A stretch of 64,000 nucleotides of DNA from an uncultured Mycoplasma sp. (GTDB lineage Bacteria > Bacillota_I > Bacilli_A > Mycoplasmatales > Metamycoplasmataceae). Both the position numbers and the translations under genes were made by a program. Position 1 is the stretch's first letter. Each line of letters opens with the position of its first letter. The notes beneath the pieces are model-generated. The model was not told where the DNA came from, did no database searches, and saw only the letters and a list, made by a program, of their open reading frames with translations. The stretch is from NCBI GenBank assembly GCA_947039955.1, contig CAMRAC010000001.1, positions 62,001 to 126,000 on the forward strand, in the 5' to 3' direction. Positions 1 to 11,965 of the stretch are shown here, in pieces.

Positions 1-60
1 GATTACAAAACTACTCTGAAAAGCATTAGAGCAAAAAGCAAAACTAAAAACATAGTATAA
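1..60 (+). CDS. C-terminal end of an upstream CDS (partial, unidentified)
   Basis: Open frame 1 from base 1 (DYKTTLKSIRAKSKTKNIV*) ending TAA at 58-60, Lys/Arg-rich. Confidence 0.4.
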   Translation, partial: DYKTTLKSIRAKSKTKNIV

Positions 61-80
61 AAAAATGTATAATAATAATT

Positions 81-638
81 ATGAAAATAATTATTGGTTT
101 AGGAAATCCTGGCGAAGAATACACAAACACCAGACATAACATTGGATTCCAAGTTGTGGACTTGATTTGTAAGGAATACAACACATCACTAAATGTTAAT
201 AAATTTGGTGGTTTGTACTTTGTAGAGAAAGATGTTATTGTTGCAAAACCAATGGTTTTTATGAATAACAGTGGAACCTTTGTTAAAGACCTTATTAACT
301 TTTACAAAGTAAAGGTAGAAAATGTTTTAATCATTTATGATGATTTAGATTCTGAAGTAGGGAAAGCTAAAATTAAAACGTTTGGATCTTCAGGTGGACA
401 CAATGGATTGAAAGATATTATTGAATCATTAGAAACAGATGAAATTAAAAGATTAAAAATAGGAATTGGCAGACCAAAGAATTCAAAGGGTGTTGCTAAA
501 TATGTTTTAAGTAGTATACCTCAAACGGATGTTGCAATCCTTGATAAAGTTAAAGAGCAAGCAGCTAAAATTGCTTTGAGTTTTGTTTACAATGATATTA
601 GAGTAGTGATAAATAGTTTTAATGGAAAAAATAAATAG
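81..638 (+). CDS. pth: Peptidyl-tRNA hydrolase
   Basis: MKIIIGLGNPGEEYTNTRHNIGF and GSSGGHNGLKDI motifs. Confidence 0.97.
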   Translation: MKIIIGLGNPGEEYTNTRHNIGFQVVDLICKEYNTSLNVNKFGGLYFVEKDVIVAKPMVFMNNSGTFVKDLINFYKVKVENVLIIYDDLDSEVGKAKIKTFGSSGGHNGLKDIIESLETDEIKRLKIGIGRPKNSKGVAKYVLSSIPQTDVAILDKVKEQAAKIALSFVYNDIRVVINSFNGKNK

Positions 639-1491
639 TCAAAAAATAATCGCAGTTAGTGGCGGTGTTGATTCAATGTTTTTATTGAATCAATTTAAAG
701 ATGAAAACGTTATAGTTGCACATGTTAATTACAATATTAGAGAAGATGTAGAGGTTGACTTAAATATTGTTACCAAGTTTTGTAAAGAAAACAATTTGAA
801 ACTCGAAGTTTTATCTTTGAACGAAGATCATTCAGGAAATTTTCATGAATGAGCAAGAAATAAAAGATATGACTTTTTCAAAGAACTTTATGACAAACAT
901 AGTTGTGATCAACTAATCATAGCTCATCATAAAGATGACTTTTTAGAAAGCGCAATTATGCAGTGACGCTCAGGAAGACAACCTTATTATTTTGGTATAA
1001 ATAAAAATAATAATAATTTTGGTATGAATATATATCGACCAATGATTTTTAAATATTGAAAAACCGAAATTTATCATGAAGCTAATCTTTCAAAAATTCC
1101 TTTTAATGATGATTTATCAAATTTCACTGATAAATACACTAGAAACACTATTAGAAAAGAGTTAACACTAAAATCAAACTTTGCAAAAGAAATTTTATTC
1201 AAATCTTTCCAATTTATTAATGTAGAAAAGTGTAAAAAAAACATTGAAATAATTAAAAAATATATTGATTGAAGTTCTTTGTCTTTTAATATTGATTTTT
1301 TACTTGAAAATGAAGAGTTTTTAAATGACTTAATTTTCAAGTTTTTGATAGATAATTTTGAATCAGTAAACATTAATTTGAATATTTTAAAAGCAATAAG
1401 AGAGTTTTTACTTGTCAAAAATGGAAACAAGGAGTTTTTACTATCAAACAACCAAAAACTTATCAAATTAAACAATAATCTTATTATATAA
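622..1491 (+). CDS. tilS: tRNA(Ile)-lysidine synthase
   Basis: [12 protein letters not shown]-loop; ORF continues through TGA=Trp to TAA at 1489-1491; overlaps pth end; pth-tilS-ftsH order. Confidence 0.9.
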
Positions 1492-1537
1492 ATAAAAAAA
1501 TGAATTATAATTGTTATTAATATATAAAGAGGCAAAT

Positions 1538-3712
1538 ATGAATAAAGAAGACAAAGTAAAAACACCTAAAAAGAAAAATTGATTTTTAATCATATCCATA
1601 ATAATTCTTTTAGCTTTATTTGCAGTTTTCTTATACAGTATTTTCAAGACAAATGGAATCCAATTATCTCTAAGTGAATTTTGAGATAAATATGATTTAG
1701 TTGCTGCATCAACAACTGATGAAACTTACTTCTCATCTATTATTGTTACGGATTATCAAAGACTTATGCAAGTTACTTTTGTGCAAGATGGTGTTACACA
1801 AGGAACATACTTTGTTGGATTAGTTGATTCAACTTCTCCACTTTCAAAAGATCAATGACAAACAGCAATCACAAATGGTAAAGGTGCAAATGGTATTTAT
1901 TCAGGAACAGCTGTTGCTGAACAAAATGTATTTGTTACATTCTTATTTCAATTTGGACCGATATTATTAATCTTAGTAGTTACATTCTTCATTTACAGAT
2001 CTCAAATGAAGGGTTCTGGTGGAGGAATGTTCAACCCTGGTAAAAACCAAGCTGAAAAAATTAAATCAAATAAAAGATTTGATGACATTGCCGGAAACGT
2101 AGAAGTTAAAGAAGAAGTGTTTGAATTAGTTGATTATTTAAAAAATCCTAAAAAATATTCAGGTGCAGGAGCTAGAATACCTAAAGGAATTCTTTTAGGT
2201 GGTCCTCCAGGAACTGGAAAAACACTTATTGCTAAAGCTACAGCTGGAGAAGCTAATGTTCCATTTTACTTTATATCAGCTTCAAACTTTGTTGAAATGT
2301 TTGTTGGTGTTGGTGCTAAAAGAGTTCGTGAAATGTTTAAGGAAGCTAGAAAAAATGCCCCAGCAATTATATTTATTGATGAATTAGATGCTGTTGGTAG
2401 AAGTCGTGGAGCCGGAATGGGTGGAGGAAACGATGAAAGAGAACAAACACTTAACCAATTACTAGTTGAGATGGATGGAATTACTGAAAATGGTGGAATC
2501 CTTGTTATGGCTGCAACAAACCGTACTGATGTTTTAGATCCTGCTTTATTAAGACCAGGAAGATTTGATAGAATTATAACTGTTGGATTACCAGACATCA
2601 AGGAACGTGAAGACATCTTGAGATTACACTCAAAAGGGAAAAGAATTGATAAAGGAATTTCATTTAAAGGAATCGCTAAAAGAACTCCTGGTTACTCTGG
2701 AGCTCAATTAGAAAATGTTATCAACGAAGCTTCTTTGTTATCTGTTAGAGAAGAAACAGGTGTTATAACTCTTGAACAAATAGATGAAGCTATTGATAGA
2801 GTTATGTCAGGGCCTGCTAAGAAAAATAGAACTATATCTAAAGAAGAATTAGAAATGGTTGCATATCACGAAGCTGGTCACGCTGTTGTAGGTATTAAAA
2901 TACCTGGTGGAAATAAAGTTCAAAAAATTACCATTGTCCCTCGTGGAGATGCTGGTGGTTATAACTTAATGATTCCTGAAACAGAAAAATACTATTCTTC
3001 TAAATCAGATTTAGAAGCTTCTATTAAATCATTTATGGGTGGTAGAGCTGCTGAAGAGATAATATATGGTAAAGAAGCCATTTCTAACGGTGCTAGTGAT
3101 GATATTTCAAAAGCTACAGACATTGCAAGAAGAATGGTTACTGAATGAGGTATGTCAACAAAACTTGGACCTATTAAATATGAAGAAGCTCAAGGTAGTC
3201 CATTCATGGGTAGAGATTATGGTAAAAATAAATCATTCTCTGATTCTATTGCATTAGAAATAGATAAAGAAATCAAAATTATGATTGAAGATGCTCAAGC
3301 AGTTGCATATAAAATAATTAAATCAAATATGAAATTATTAGAATTAATTAAAACATCTTTACTAGAGAAAGAAACAATTGTTGCAGAAGAAATTGAGTAC
3401 ATTGCTGAACACTTAGCTTTACCTCCTAAAATTGAAAAAACTGAAGTTAAAGCTAAAAAAGTTAATTTAGAAGATCTAATCGATGAAGTTGAAACTGAAA
3501 CTGAAAACATCAACCTTACACCTGATAAAGATGATTCGGAAGAAGTTAAGGAATCAACAACACCAGTTGAAAAAGAATCTGATAAAACTTCAGAGAAAAA
3601 AGTAGCAAAGAAAACTACTACTACAAAATTAAAAAATACTAGTACAACTAAAGTTAAAAAAGAATCTGATAAAACTTCAACAGAAGATTTAAAAACTAAA
3701 AAAGATAAATAA
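1538..3712 (+). CDS. ftsH: ATP-dependent zinc metalloprotease FtsH with Lys/Thr-rich C-terminal extension
   Basis: [14 protein letters not shown] Walker A, HEAGH zinc site, N-terminal TM segments; two ORF fragments in one frame joined by TGA. Confidence 0.96.
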
Positions 3713-3723
3713 TTATCTCAATA

Positions 3724-3753
3724 AAAAAACACTTATCAAAAGTGTTTTTTTTA
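3724..3753. terminator. Intrinsic bidirectional terminator between ftsH and deoB
   Basis: aaaaaaacacttatcaaaagtgtttttttt hairpin with T tract, convergent genes. Confidence 0.75.
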
Positions 3754-3762
3754 TCTTATTTA

Positions 3763-4953
3763 TTATTTTAATAGTTCAAAGATGTCATCACCAATTTTAG
3801 CAATATCTATTCCAAAGTTTCTAGCTACTACATTACCTAAAGTGGCTAACCCTTTAAAATCAGGCAATCTTTTTGGTTTAGAAGTAAATGATTTAGAAAA
3901 GATTGTTGCAGGCAAGTTCTCTCTTGTGTGGTCAGTGCCTTTGTATGTAGGGTCATTACCATGATCTGAAGTGATAATTAATAAATCATCTTCTCTCATT
4001 GCATTAATAAGCTTTGCAAGCTTTATATCGAACTTATCAATGTTATTGGCATATCCTTCAACATCTCTTCTATGTCCATAATGTGAATCAAATTGTACAA
4101 GATTTAAGAAGATGAATTCGTTCTCGGTATTCTTAGTTGTTAAATCAATTAAGATATCCATACCATCTTCATCACCTTCTGATTTATAATGCTTGTTTAT
4201 TCCTTGTCCAGAAAAGATATCACTTATCTTTCCTATACTAACAACATTAACGCCTTTTTTATTTAGGTTACTTAAAACATTATCTTCAGGCGGAAGAATA
4301 GCAAGGTCATGTCTATTAAATGTTCTCTCTCACTTACCATCACTACCTATATAAGGTCTAGCAATTATTCTACCAACATTTCATTCGGGTTTTGAAGAAC
4401 ATATTTCTCTTGCAGCTTTAGCATAACGGTATAACATGTCAAGTCCCATGTGTTTTTCATGACCACATATTTGTAGTGTTGAATCTTGTGAAGTATAAAC
4501 AATAACTGAATCAGTATCAATTTGCTCTTGTGCCATTTCATCCAAGATAACAGTTCCACTAATTGCAATATTACCAATTATTTTTTTACCATCAAAAGCT
4601 TTGGATAATTCATTAATTAATTCTTCAGGGAAACCATGTTCTGTAAAAACAGGGAATGGACTCTTTGTTTCAATACCCATCATTTCTCAATGACCTGTTA
4701 AAGTATCTTTACCATTTGATATCTCATCAACAACAGCAGTATAAGCTAATTGAGAATTAACTTTTCCTTGATCATGTAATTTAGCTATTGATGTAATTCC
4801 TAATTTTTTTCATGTAGGTATTGTTAATTTAAACTTTTCAGAAACATGCAAAAATGTATTTGCTCCTTTGTCTCCAAATTCTGCTTGCCTTACATCTCCA
4901 CCAATTCCTAATGAGTCAGTCACTATCATCATTACTCTTTTATATTTATTCAT
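3763..4953 (-). CDS. deoB: Phosphopentomutase
   Basis: GHRRDVEGYANNID, TSDHGNDPT..GTDHTRE motifs; 397 codons through TGA=Trp. Confidence 0.94.
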
Positions 4954-5170
4954 AAACTTACCTCTAATACTTAATGTTTTTTGTATTATTAATTATACAT
5001 TTTTATAGTTCTTAAGTAATTTAAAAAAGAAAATAAGCGCTAAATAAAAGAATATTTCTCATGCAATAAAATTATTTGATTGCTTCAATAAAGTTTTCAA
5101 ACTCAACATCTTCACTAATTACCTTGAAGTCCAGTATCAAGTTTTTTGCAGTATTTAAAACATTATATTT

Positions 5171-6106
5171 TTAATGTCTTTTTTGCAATTTTGATGAATT
5201 TCATGGCTTTTCCATTTGATTTGCAAAAATTGAACTCCCTTGATTTGCCACAAAACTAATATCAGGTATTTCTTGAATTTTATTAAATTGAAACGCAAAA
5301 TCACCAATTGTTTCCACGGTTTTCGGAATTGATATTAAAGATATATTGTTATCCCAGAAGGCTTCTTTACCAATGTTTTTAACAGAATTACCCAATGAAA
5401 CTAAATTTATATTAGAACCTGCAAAAGCTTTTTCTCCAATTGTTTCAATGGAGTTGGGAAGATTTACTGTTGATATATTATTTGCTGCAAAAGCCCAATC
5501 TTCAATTGTTTTAATAGAATTACCAAATGAGATAGATTCAAGGCCAGCCATAGAAAATGCACCATATCCAATCGTTTCAAGAGAATGTGGTAATTGTAGC
5601 GTTGAAACACCACTAATGCCGAAAAAAGCTTGCTTGCCAATTACTTTAATAGAATTTCCTAAAACTAAATTTTTAATTAATCGCCCTCTAAATGCTTTTT
5701 CAGGAATGATAGTTATTGAATTTCCGATAATAACTTGCTGGATTCCGGATGACGTAAGTTTGTTGTGTAATTGGGTTACATAATTTCCTGTATTTAATGT
5801 ATCTAATTGTTTTATAAAACTTATAGCTTTAAGATCAATTGATTTTACATTAGGAAAATTATTCATAAATTCATCGCTAATTATCCTTAAATCATCTTTA
5901 ACATTATAAAAATCGACATATTCATATATTAATGGATCATCAATATATTCTTGAACTTTATTCATCATTATTTCACCATTTATAGAAATCATGTCATTTG
6001 TTAATTTAAAAATGTTTTTTGCCGTAGAATGACTACATGAAACTATTGAAGAAAAAGGCATTAAAGTTAAAAAACATAAATTTAAAGTTCAAAATATTTT
6101 TTTCAT
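5171..6106 (-). CDS. BspA-type leucine-rich-repeat lipoprotein
   Basis: N-term MKKIFWTLNLCFLTLMPFSSIVSC lipobox; LRR_5-type repeats (NSIKVIGKQAFFG, NSIETIGEKAFAG); extended both ways through in-frame TGA. Confidence 0.75.
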
Positions 6107-6115
6107 ATTACCCTC

Positions 6116-6290
6116 TTAATACCTTCCAGGAATTCTATTTCCTCAATTAACAACTTCATCCATGAGAAACGTCAGTTCAACTTTCTCTTCCTTATCATCT
6201 TAAGTACAATTTGGGTAATGTTCATAAACTAGTTACCATTCAATCAACTACGATTAGTGGTAAAACCCCAAATATTTCATATTTAGATAT
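6116..6290 (-). pseudogene. Decayed remnant of an unidentified protein gene
   Basis: Coding-like peptides in different frames (EIFGVLPLIVVDWMVTSLWTLPKLYLRW; DDKEEKVELTFLMDEVVNWGNRIPGRY*) interrupted by stops; less AT-rich than flanks. Confidence 0.45.
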
Positions 6291-6477
6291 TTAAATTATA
6301 ATTCTTTTTTTCAAGTAATTTTTGGTTTTGGTTTTATTTTATTATATTGAAATAAATGGTTTTAAAATTGCTTATACTTTATGACTAAATTTATCCAATA
6401 TTTTAAGGGAATAAATATTATTAAAAATAAGAATTTTCTTTAAAATATCTCATTATTAGTATTTTAATAACTGTTAA

Positions 6478-7209
6478 TTATAAATCTTGTTTAGTTGTAG
6501 CTATAACAACTTCTCTAACAGATATTTCTTGTGGCATTTGATACATAAATAAAGCAGTCTTAACAACTTCAGCAGGATCAACTACTTTTCCACCCATTGT
6601 TGTTTTTCAATCTTGGTAACCATCAATAATAGACTTATCAGTTGTTCTATTTAATAACTTAGTTTCAACTGCTCCTGGTGAGATAAGCAAAACTCTAACA
6701 TTTGATCCCGAAACTTCTTGACGAATTGTTTCAGTTAGTCCATGAACAGCATATTTAGTAGCACAATAAGCTGCGTGATTGTTAAAAGGCTTGAAACCTG
6801 CTATTGATGAAATATTAATAATTGTTCCACTATTTTGACTTATCATATTTTCCAATACTATTTTTGTTCCATTCAATACACCTAATATATTAACATTTAT
6901 CATAGTACTTCATTCTTTCGGGTCTTGTTTCGTCATATCACCTAGCATCATTATTCCTGCATTATTAATAATTAAATCTGTTTTCCCGAATGTTTTTTCT
7001 GCGCTTTCAATTGATTCTTTAAATGATTCAAAATCGCCAACATCAACTTTATTAACTAATATATTTTTGCTTGCCATATGTTTGATTGATTCAATATTCA
7101 TATCTAACAACAACAAAGGGTATCCTTGTTCAGAAAACTGCTTAATGTATTCTAGTCCCATTCCTCCTGCTGCTCCAGTTATAACTACTAATTTTTTTTC
7201 TTTATTCAT
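6478..7209 (-). CDS. Short-chain dehydrogenase/reductase (SDR family)
   Basis: VVITGAAGGMGLEY cofactor motif, NNAG, YCATKYA catalytic motif; two ORFs joined by TGA. Confidence 0.9.
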
Positions 7210-7365
7210 ATTTATCTCCTAATATTTGTCTATATTATTAATTATACATTTTATGTTAAGTGGAGTTATTTAAAAAGTAAATTTATTAATAAAATTCCTT
7301 GACTTTCAAAGAATGACTCTTTGGCTTTAATTTTATTTGCATTAGGTGTTTTGTTATGAGATTCG

Positions 7366-7854
7366 TTATACTTGACTTGATCTTCAATGTGAAGAACCAG
7401 TACTTTTGTTTCCATCTATAAAGTTATAATCAGTATTGACACCGTTAATATTTCCTCTTAATCTAAAACTAATGTAACCAAATTCATTATTTGTAAATGA
7501 ATCTACTGAAATTGAACTTGTAATGCTGATTGTTTTATTTTTATTCCATTCTAATAATTTAGTACTGGGTATATTGTTTTCAGAAAAATTGAATAATTTT
7601 TCTAATATAGGAAATATGTCATTTAAGTTTTGATCTGTTAAAGTAATATTACTTTCATAGGTGTTATTTTTTAAAATTTCAATTTCTCCACTATCCAAAA
7701 CAAGAAAACTATCAAAATCAGGGTAATTTGCTTTTATGTTTAATTTTTTTAAATCATAATTAGGATTAGAAGCACAAGATAATACTGTAGATGCTAAAAC
7801 CAAACAGGTTGTAGCAGCTCCCAATCCTAAAATAATATTTTTTGTTATTTTCAT
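7366..7854 (-). CDS. Hypothetical lipoprotein
   Basis: Signal peptide with lipobox VLSCASN; ends in same frame past TGA=Trp. Confidence 0.65.
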
Positions 7855-7927
7855 ATTTTTATCTCCAATTCATTTCATAAATACCTTTTAATTATAATGA
7901 GGTATTTATGCTATTGTTTGTAAAAGT

Positions 7928-9433
7928 TTATTTGTTTCACAAATCTTTTCGAGAACCTAAACTCAGTTTTGCTTCTTTTGAATATTTAGCATAGTCAATT
8001 TTACCAACTTCATGCGTGCTTAAATTCTTGATAACATCCTTGTATCAATACATTGAAGATTTTGGATATCTTGGAAAGTTAGGATCATCAAAGTCAACTC
8101 CGACAAAACCATATTTTTTTCTGTATCCACCTGATGGTGAAAAGATATCACAATATGTTCATGCAGAATAACCAATAAAGTTAACTCCTTCATTAATAGC
8201 TTTTTGAACTTCTCTTAGGTGTTCATTTAAATAATCAATACGATAATTATCTTCAACAATACCACCAGTTTTTTGATCAAAATAACCTAGACCATTTTCT
8301 AAAATCATTAATGGAGCTTTATACTTATCTCATAACACATGAGATGATATTGATAATTGTTCTGGTAAGATTAATCAATTTCAATCAGTGTAACGATTAT
8401 TTTTTGGATAAACAATTGCTGCCTTATCAGTAATGAAATATCCTGGTTTGTTTTGTCATTCAATTCCTTCTGATAATCTTTTTGGGTGAGCGATGATTGC
8501 TGGACGATAATAATTTCAACCAATCAAGTTTAATAAATTGCTTTTCATTATTTCTAAATCTTCATCTAAAACTATGTTTTCTAAACCTTGTTCTTTAATT
8601 CCTCTTCAAAAACATTCAGGGAATGTACCTAACATATTTGGATCAAGGAAAAGATCTAAATTATATTCATTAAAAATTGCACATGCTTCAACATCATCTT
8701 TATCGTTTTCATCATAAGGGATTGGTGGGTTTCAATCATGGTCAATTCCTAGTAAAGAACCTTCTTTAATATTTCCATCACGCATTGCTTGATCAAATTC
8801 TTGTTTTGCAATACCTCCAGAAATTGAAAGGTAGTAAATTGCTTTTCAAAATTCTTTTGGATCTTTTTTACCAGGTGGAAAGTAATCATCTAAATAACCC
8901 ATTACTGTATAAGAAGAATTCTCATCACTTACGTATCATAGATCAGTATATTTACCTAACCTTTTAAAGATTGCTCTAGAGAAATCTCTAAAGGCTCCTA
9001 AAAACGCACGAGAAGAAGTCCCTCCTTGTTCTTCTAATCAAAGAGGAGTATCTCAATGGTATAAAATAGGGATTGGTTTAACACCGTTAGCTATTAATGA
9101 TTTAAATGCATTTTCATAAAAATCTAAACCTTCTTCATTTACTACTCCGGAATTATCAGGGAAGATTCTAGCTCAATCTAAATTATAAACAAAACCATTC
9201 ACTCCCATTTCTTTCATGATAGTTGAATCTAAATCGTATTTTTCATAATAGTTAGCAGCATCAACTATTGAAGCTATTTCTCTTTCAGCAGCACCCTTTG
9301 GTGGTATGTAATAATTTTCTATTGTAAACTTATCTCAGTTAGAGTGAGTTCTTCCACCTTTAAGTCTTCCGCCTTCAATTTGGTATGAACAAGTTGAAGT
9401 AGAAAATATAAAGTCTTTTGGTAAATTTTTCAT
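7928..9433 (-). CDS. Glycoside hydrolase family 1 (beta-glucosidase / 6-phospho-beta-glucosidase)
   Basis: 502-codon reading frame with many TGA=Trp (not in ORF track); N-term MKNLPKDFIFSTSTCSYQIEGG and ENGLGYFD region fit GH1. Confidence 0.85.
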
Positions 9434-9700
9434 TGTGTTTCCTTTTAATCAATATTAATTTTATACAATTATAAAATCAACATTATTATATATCAAATGT
9501 TATTAATGCCTAATATTATTAATCAAAATAACTTAAATTTTTATGATAAAATTATTAAGCACAACACAGCAGATATATATTATTTAATATTATTTAAATT
9601 CAAATTGATTTGTAAGTAGTTTTAGCTGTAAAACGAAAACATTATATTTAAATAAATAGATAAGAGTATATCCCTCGTTATGCAAGAAAGAGGTACTATT

Positions 9701-10303
9701 ATGTCAAGATATATTAAATCATCATTTAAAAAATCACGTCGTTACGGTTTTTCAATTTTAGAAAACGGTAAAGAATTTGCGAAAGGAAAAGGTCGTCAAT
9801 ACGCTCCAGGTCAACATGGACAAAAAAGAGTTAAAGTTTCTGAATACGGTTTACACTTGTATGAAAAACAAAAACTAAGATACATGTATGGAATAAGTGA
9901 AAAACAATTTAAAAACACTTTTGAAAAAGCTTCAAAAAGACAAGGTCAAGCTGGTACTAACTTTATGCAAATGTTAGAAACTAGATTAGATAGTTTTGTT
10001 TATAGAACAGGATTAGCTGAAACTAGAAGACAAGCAAGACAACTTGTTAATCATGGACACTTTACTCTTAATGGTAAAAAAGCTGATATTCCTTCAATGC
10101 AAATTTCAATTGGAGATATCGTTACTTTAAAAGAAGGAAGTAGAAAAAATGTTCAAATTTTAGACGCTAAAACTAGAAAAGAATTAGCAGCATGAGTAAA
10201 ATTAGAAAAAGATTTCGTTTTCAAACTTGAAAGATTGCCTGAAAGAAAAGAACTAAACACTGATATTAATGAATCATTAATTGTTGAGCACTACAACAAG
10301 TAA
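9701..10303 (+). CDS. rpsD: 30S ribosomal protein S4
   Basis: [42 protein letters not shown]4 domain; extends through TGA. Confidence 0.95.
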
Positions 10304-10330
10304 TAACAAAAATCAATTTATTGTTATAAA

Positions 10331-10356
10331 TCACCTTATAGTAAGGTGATTTTTTA
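10331..10356 (+). terminator. rpsD terminator
   Basis: tcaccttatagtaaggtgattttttatttt hairpin. Confidence 0.75.
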
Positions 10357-10434
10357 TTTTATTTAAAAAGTATAGGTTTAAATAAAAAACACCCCTTACG
10401 AGATGTTTTATTTATCAATTAAGAATATATTTAA

Positions 10435-11520
10435 TTACTTAACTTCTTTAAACGAGAACTTTGATCATGGTTTAATGAAATCTAATAGGAATAAATCATG
10501 TTCTGCTATTTGAGCAACAACATTTTTTCTACCTTGAGTATCTAAGTGATCCTTTTTAGAAAGGTGTAATTCACCTTTGTATTGACCGAAATTATCATTT
10601 CCAATTGTGATGAAACCTTTTTTGATTTCTTTCTTAAGATTAAGAGGTTTAAAACCTTCTGCCTTATACTTAACTCTTGATTGTGTTGATCTTATTAAGT
10701 AGTCTGATCTATCTCCACGGTTAACATGTAGTTCATCTAAAACTATTTTCTTCTCTAAGTCAGTAACTGATTTATCAAATTTAATATCTAAAGAAATAAT
10801 ACTTTCTATTTCAGAGATAGCTTTCAATTCTGCTTCACTAGCAAAAGCGTTAGCAATAATAATATCATCAACTAAATCCATCATTAAAAAGTGTTTTACT
10901 TGTGTTGTAATAGGCAATGTTCTATGTAACTCTAAAGTACACAAACCATCCATAACAGGTCAAGGACCGTGTTTTGCACTATTTGAATTAACGAAAGCAG
11001 CACTTCTAATGTGTAAATCTCTATATTGTTGAGAAGTATTTGTAAAAGTTTCTAAAGAAAGTCCAGAGTATTCCATAGGGTAAAAGTTGTGACAACCAAT
11101 TAATTTACTCTTATTAGGAGCATAAGAAAGAATATTATCTACATACTTTGTACCTGAAGACATATTGATTTCAATATCTAAGTCAAGATCATTAAAAGTC
11201 ATTGTTGATTCTTTTAAACCATCGAATCCTTCATCTAATCTAATACCTGTAGCACCTAGTTCTTTGAAGAAAGATAAATCATCATATGAAATATCTAATT
11301 TTGAGAAAACTGATGGAGCAATATCTAAAACAACTTCCATACCTTGCTTGGTAGCTGTAGTAATTATTTCATAAAAATCATTTTTAACATCTTCTCTAGT
11401 ACCTTCAACTGAAAGCAAACAAGTGAAAACTCTTTTAAAACCGTATTTTGCAGCAAGATTAATATATTCTATTATGTCTTGTTTCTTTGCTTTTTCTGGA
11501 TAAACTGATATACCTAACAT
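10435..11520 (-). CDS. MupG/DUF871 family TIM-barrel protein (6-phospho-glycosidase-like)
   Basis: MLGISVYPEKAKKQDIIEYI, GCHNFYPMEYSGLS, GPWPVMDGLCTLELHR, NRGDRSDYLIRSTQSR. Confidence 0.82.
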
Positions 11521-11528
11521 ATCTAACC

Positions 11529-11867
11529 TTATTTCTTCTCTGTGATTCTTTTGTATAAGCTAACAAATTCTTCAGCCATTAAGATAATTGTTTGTGTTGA
11601 CAATAATTGATCTTCTGCATGCATTAACAATAATGGTATTTTAATTTCTGTTCCTGCAGCTTCTTGTTGTACTAAGTCAGCATGTTGTTTCTCAGCTTCG
11701 ATAATGTTTTTTTCAGCTTCTTCTAATTTTAATTTAGCTTCATCAAATTTACCGTCTTTAGCAGCATATATCGCTAACATAGCATCCGATTTTGCTGTTC
11801 CAGCAAAAGTAATTATCATAAAGCTTATTTGCCCTAATTCTTCATAAGTGTATTTTTTTTCTTCCAT
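11529..11867 (-). CDS. PTS lactose/cellobiose-family IIA component
   Basis: GTAKSDAMLAIYAAKDGKFDEAKLKLEEAEK and LLMHAEDQLLS motifs. Confidence 0.9.
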   Translation of the reverse strand: MEEKKYTYEELGQISFMIITFAGTAKSDAMLAIYAAKDGKFDEAKLKLEEAEKNIIEAEKQHADLVQQEAAGTEIKIPLLLMHAEDQLLSTQTIILMAEEFVSLYKRITEKK

Positions 11868-11926
11868 ATTTATCTCCCGATTTTCTATTTATTTATTAAC
11901 ATTATTATAATATAAAACTGCATAAA

Positions 11927-11957
11927 AAAAACTCAAATTTTGAAGTTCGAGTTTTTA
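11927..11957 (-). terminator. Intrinsic terminator on minus strand
   Basis: aaaaaaaactcaaattttgaagttcgagttttta inverted repeat. Confidence 0.5.
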
Positions 11958-11965
11958 ATTTTTGA

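Noticed and set aside
1074-1565. 163-aa minus-strand ORF antisense to tilS/ftsH
   Set aside because: Hydrophobic low-complexity translation of AT-rich antisense; sense strand holds recognisable genes
2199-2616. Alternative-frame and antisense ORFs inside ftsH
   Set aside because: Overlap the AAA domain of ftsH; no independent start or motif support
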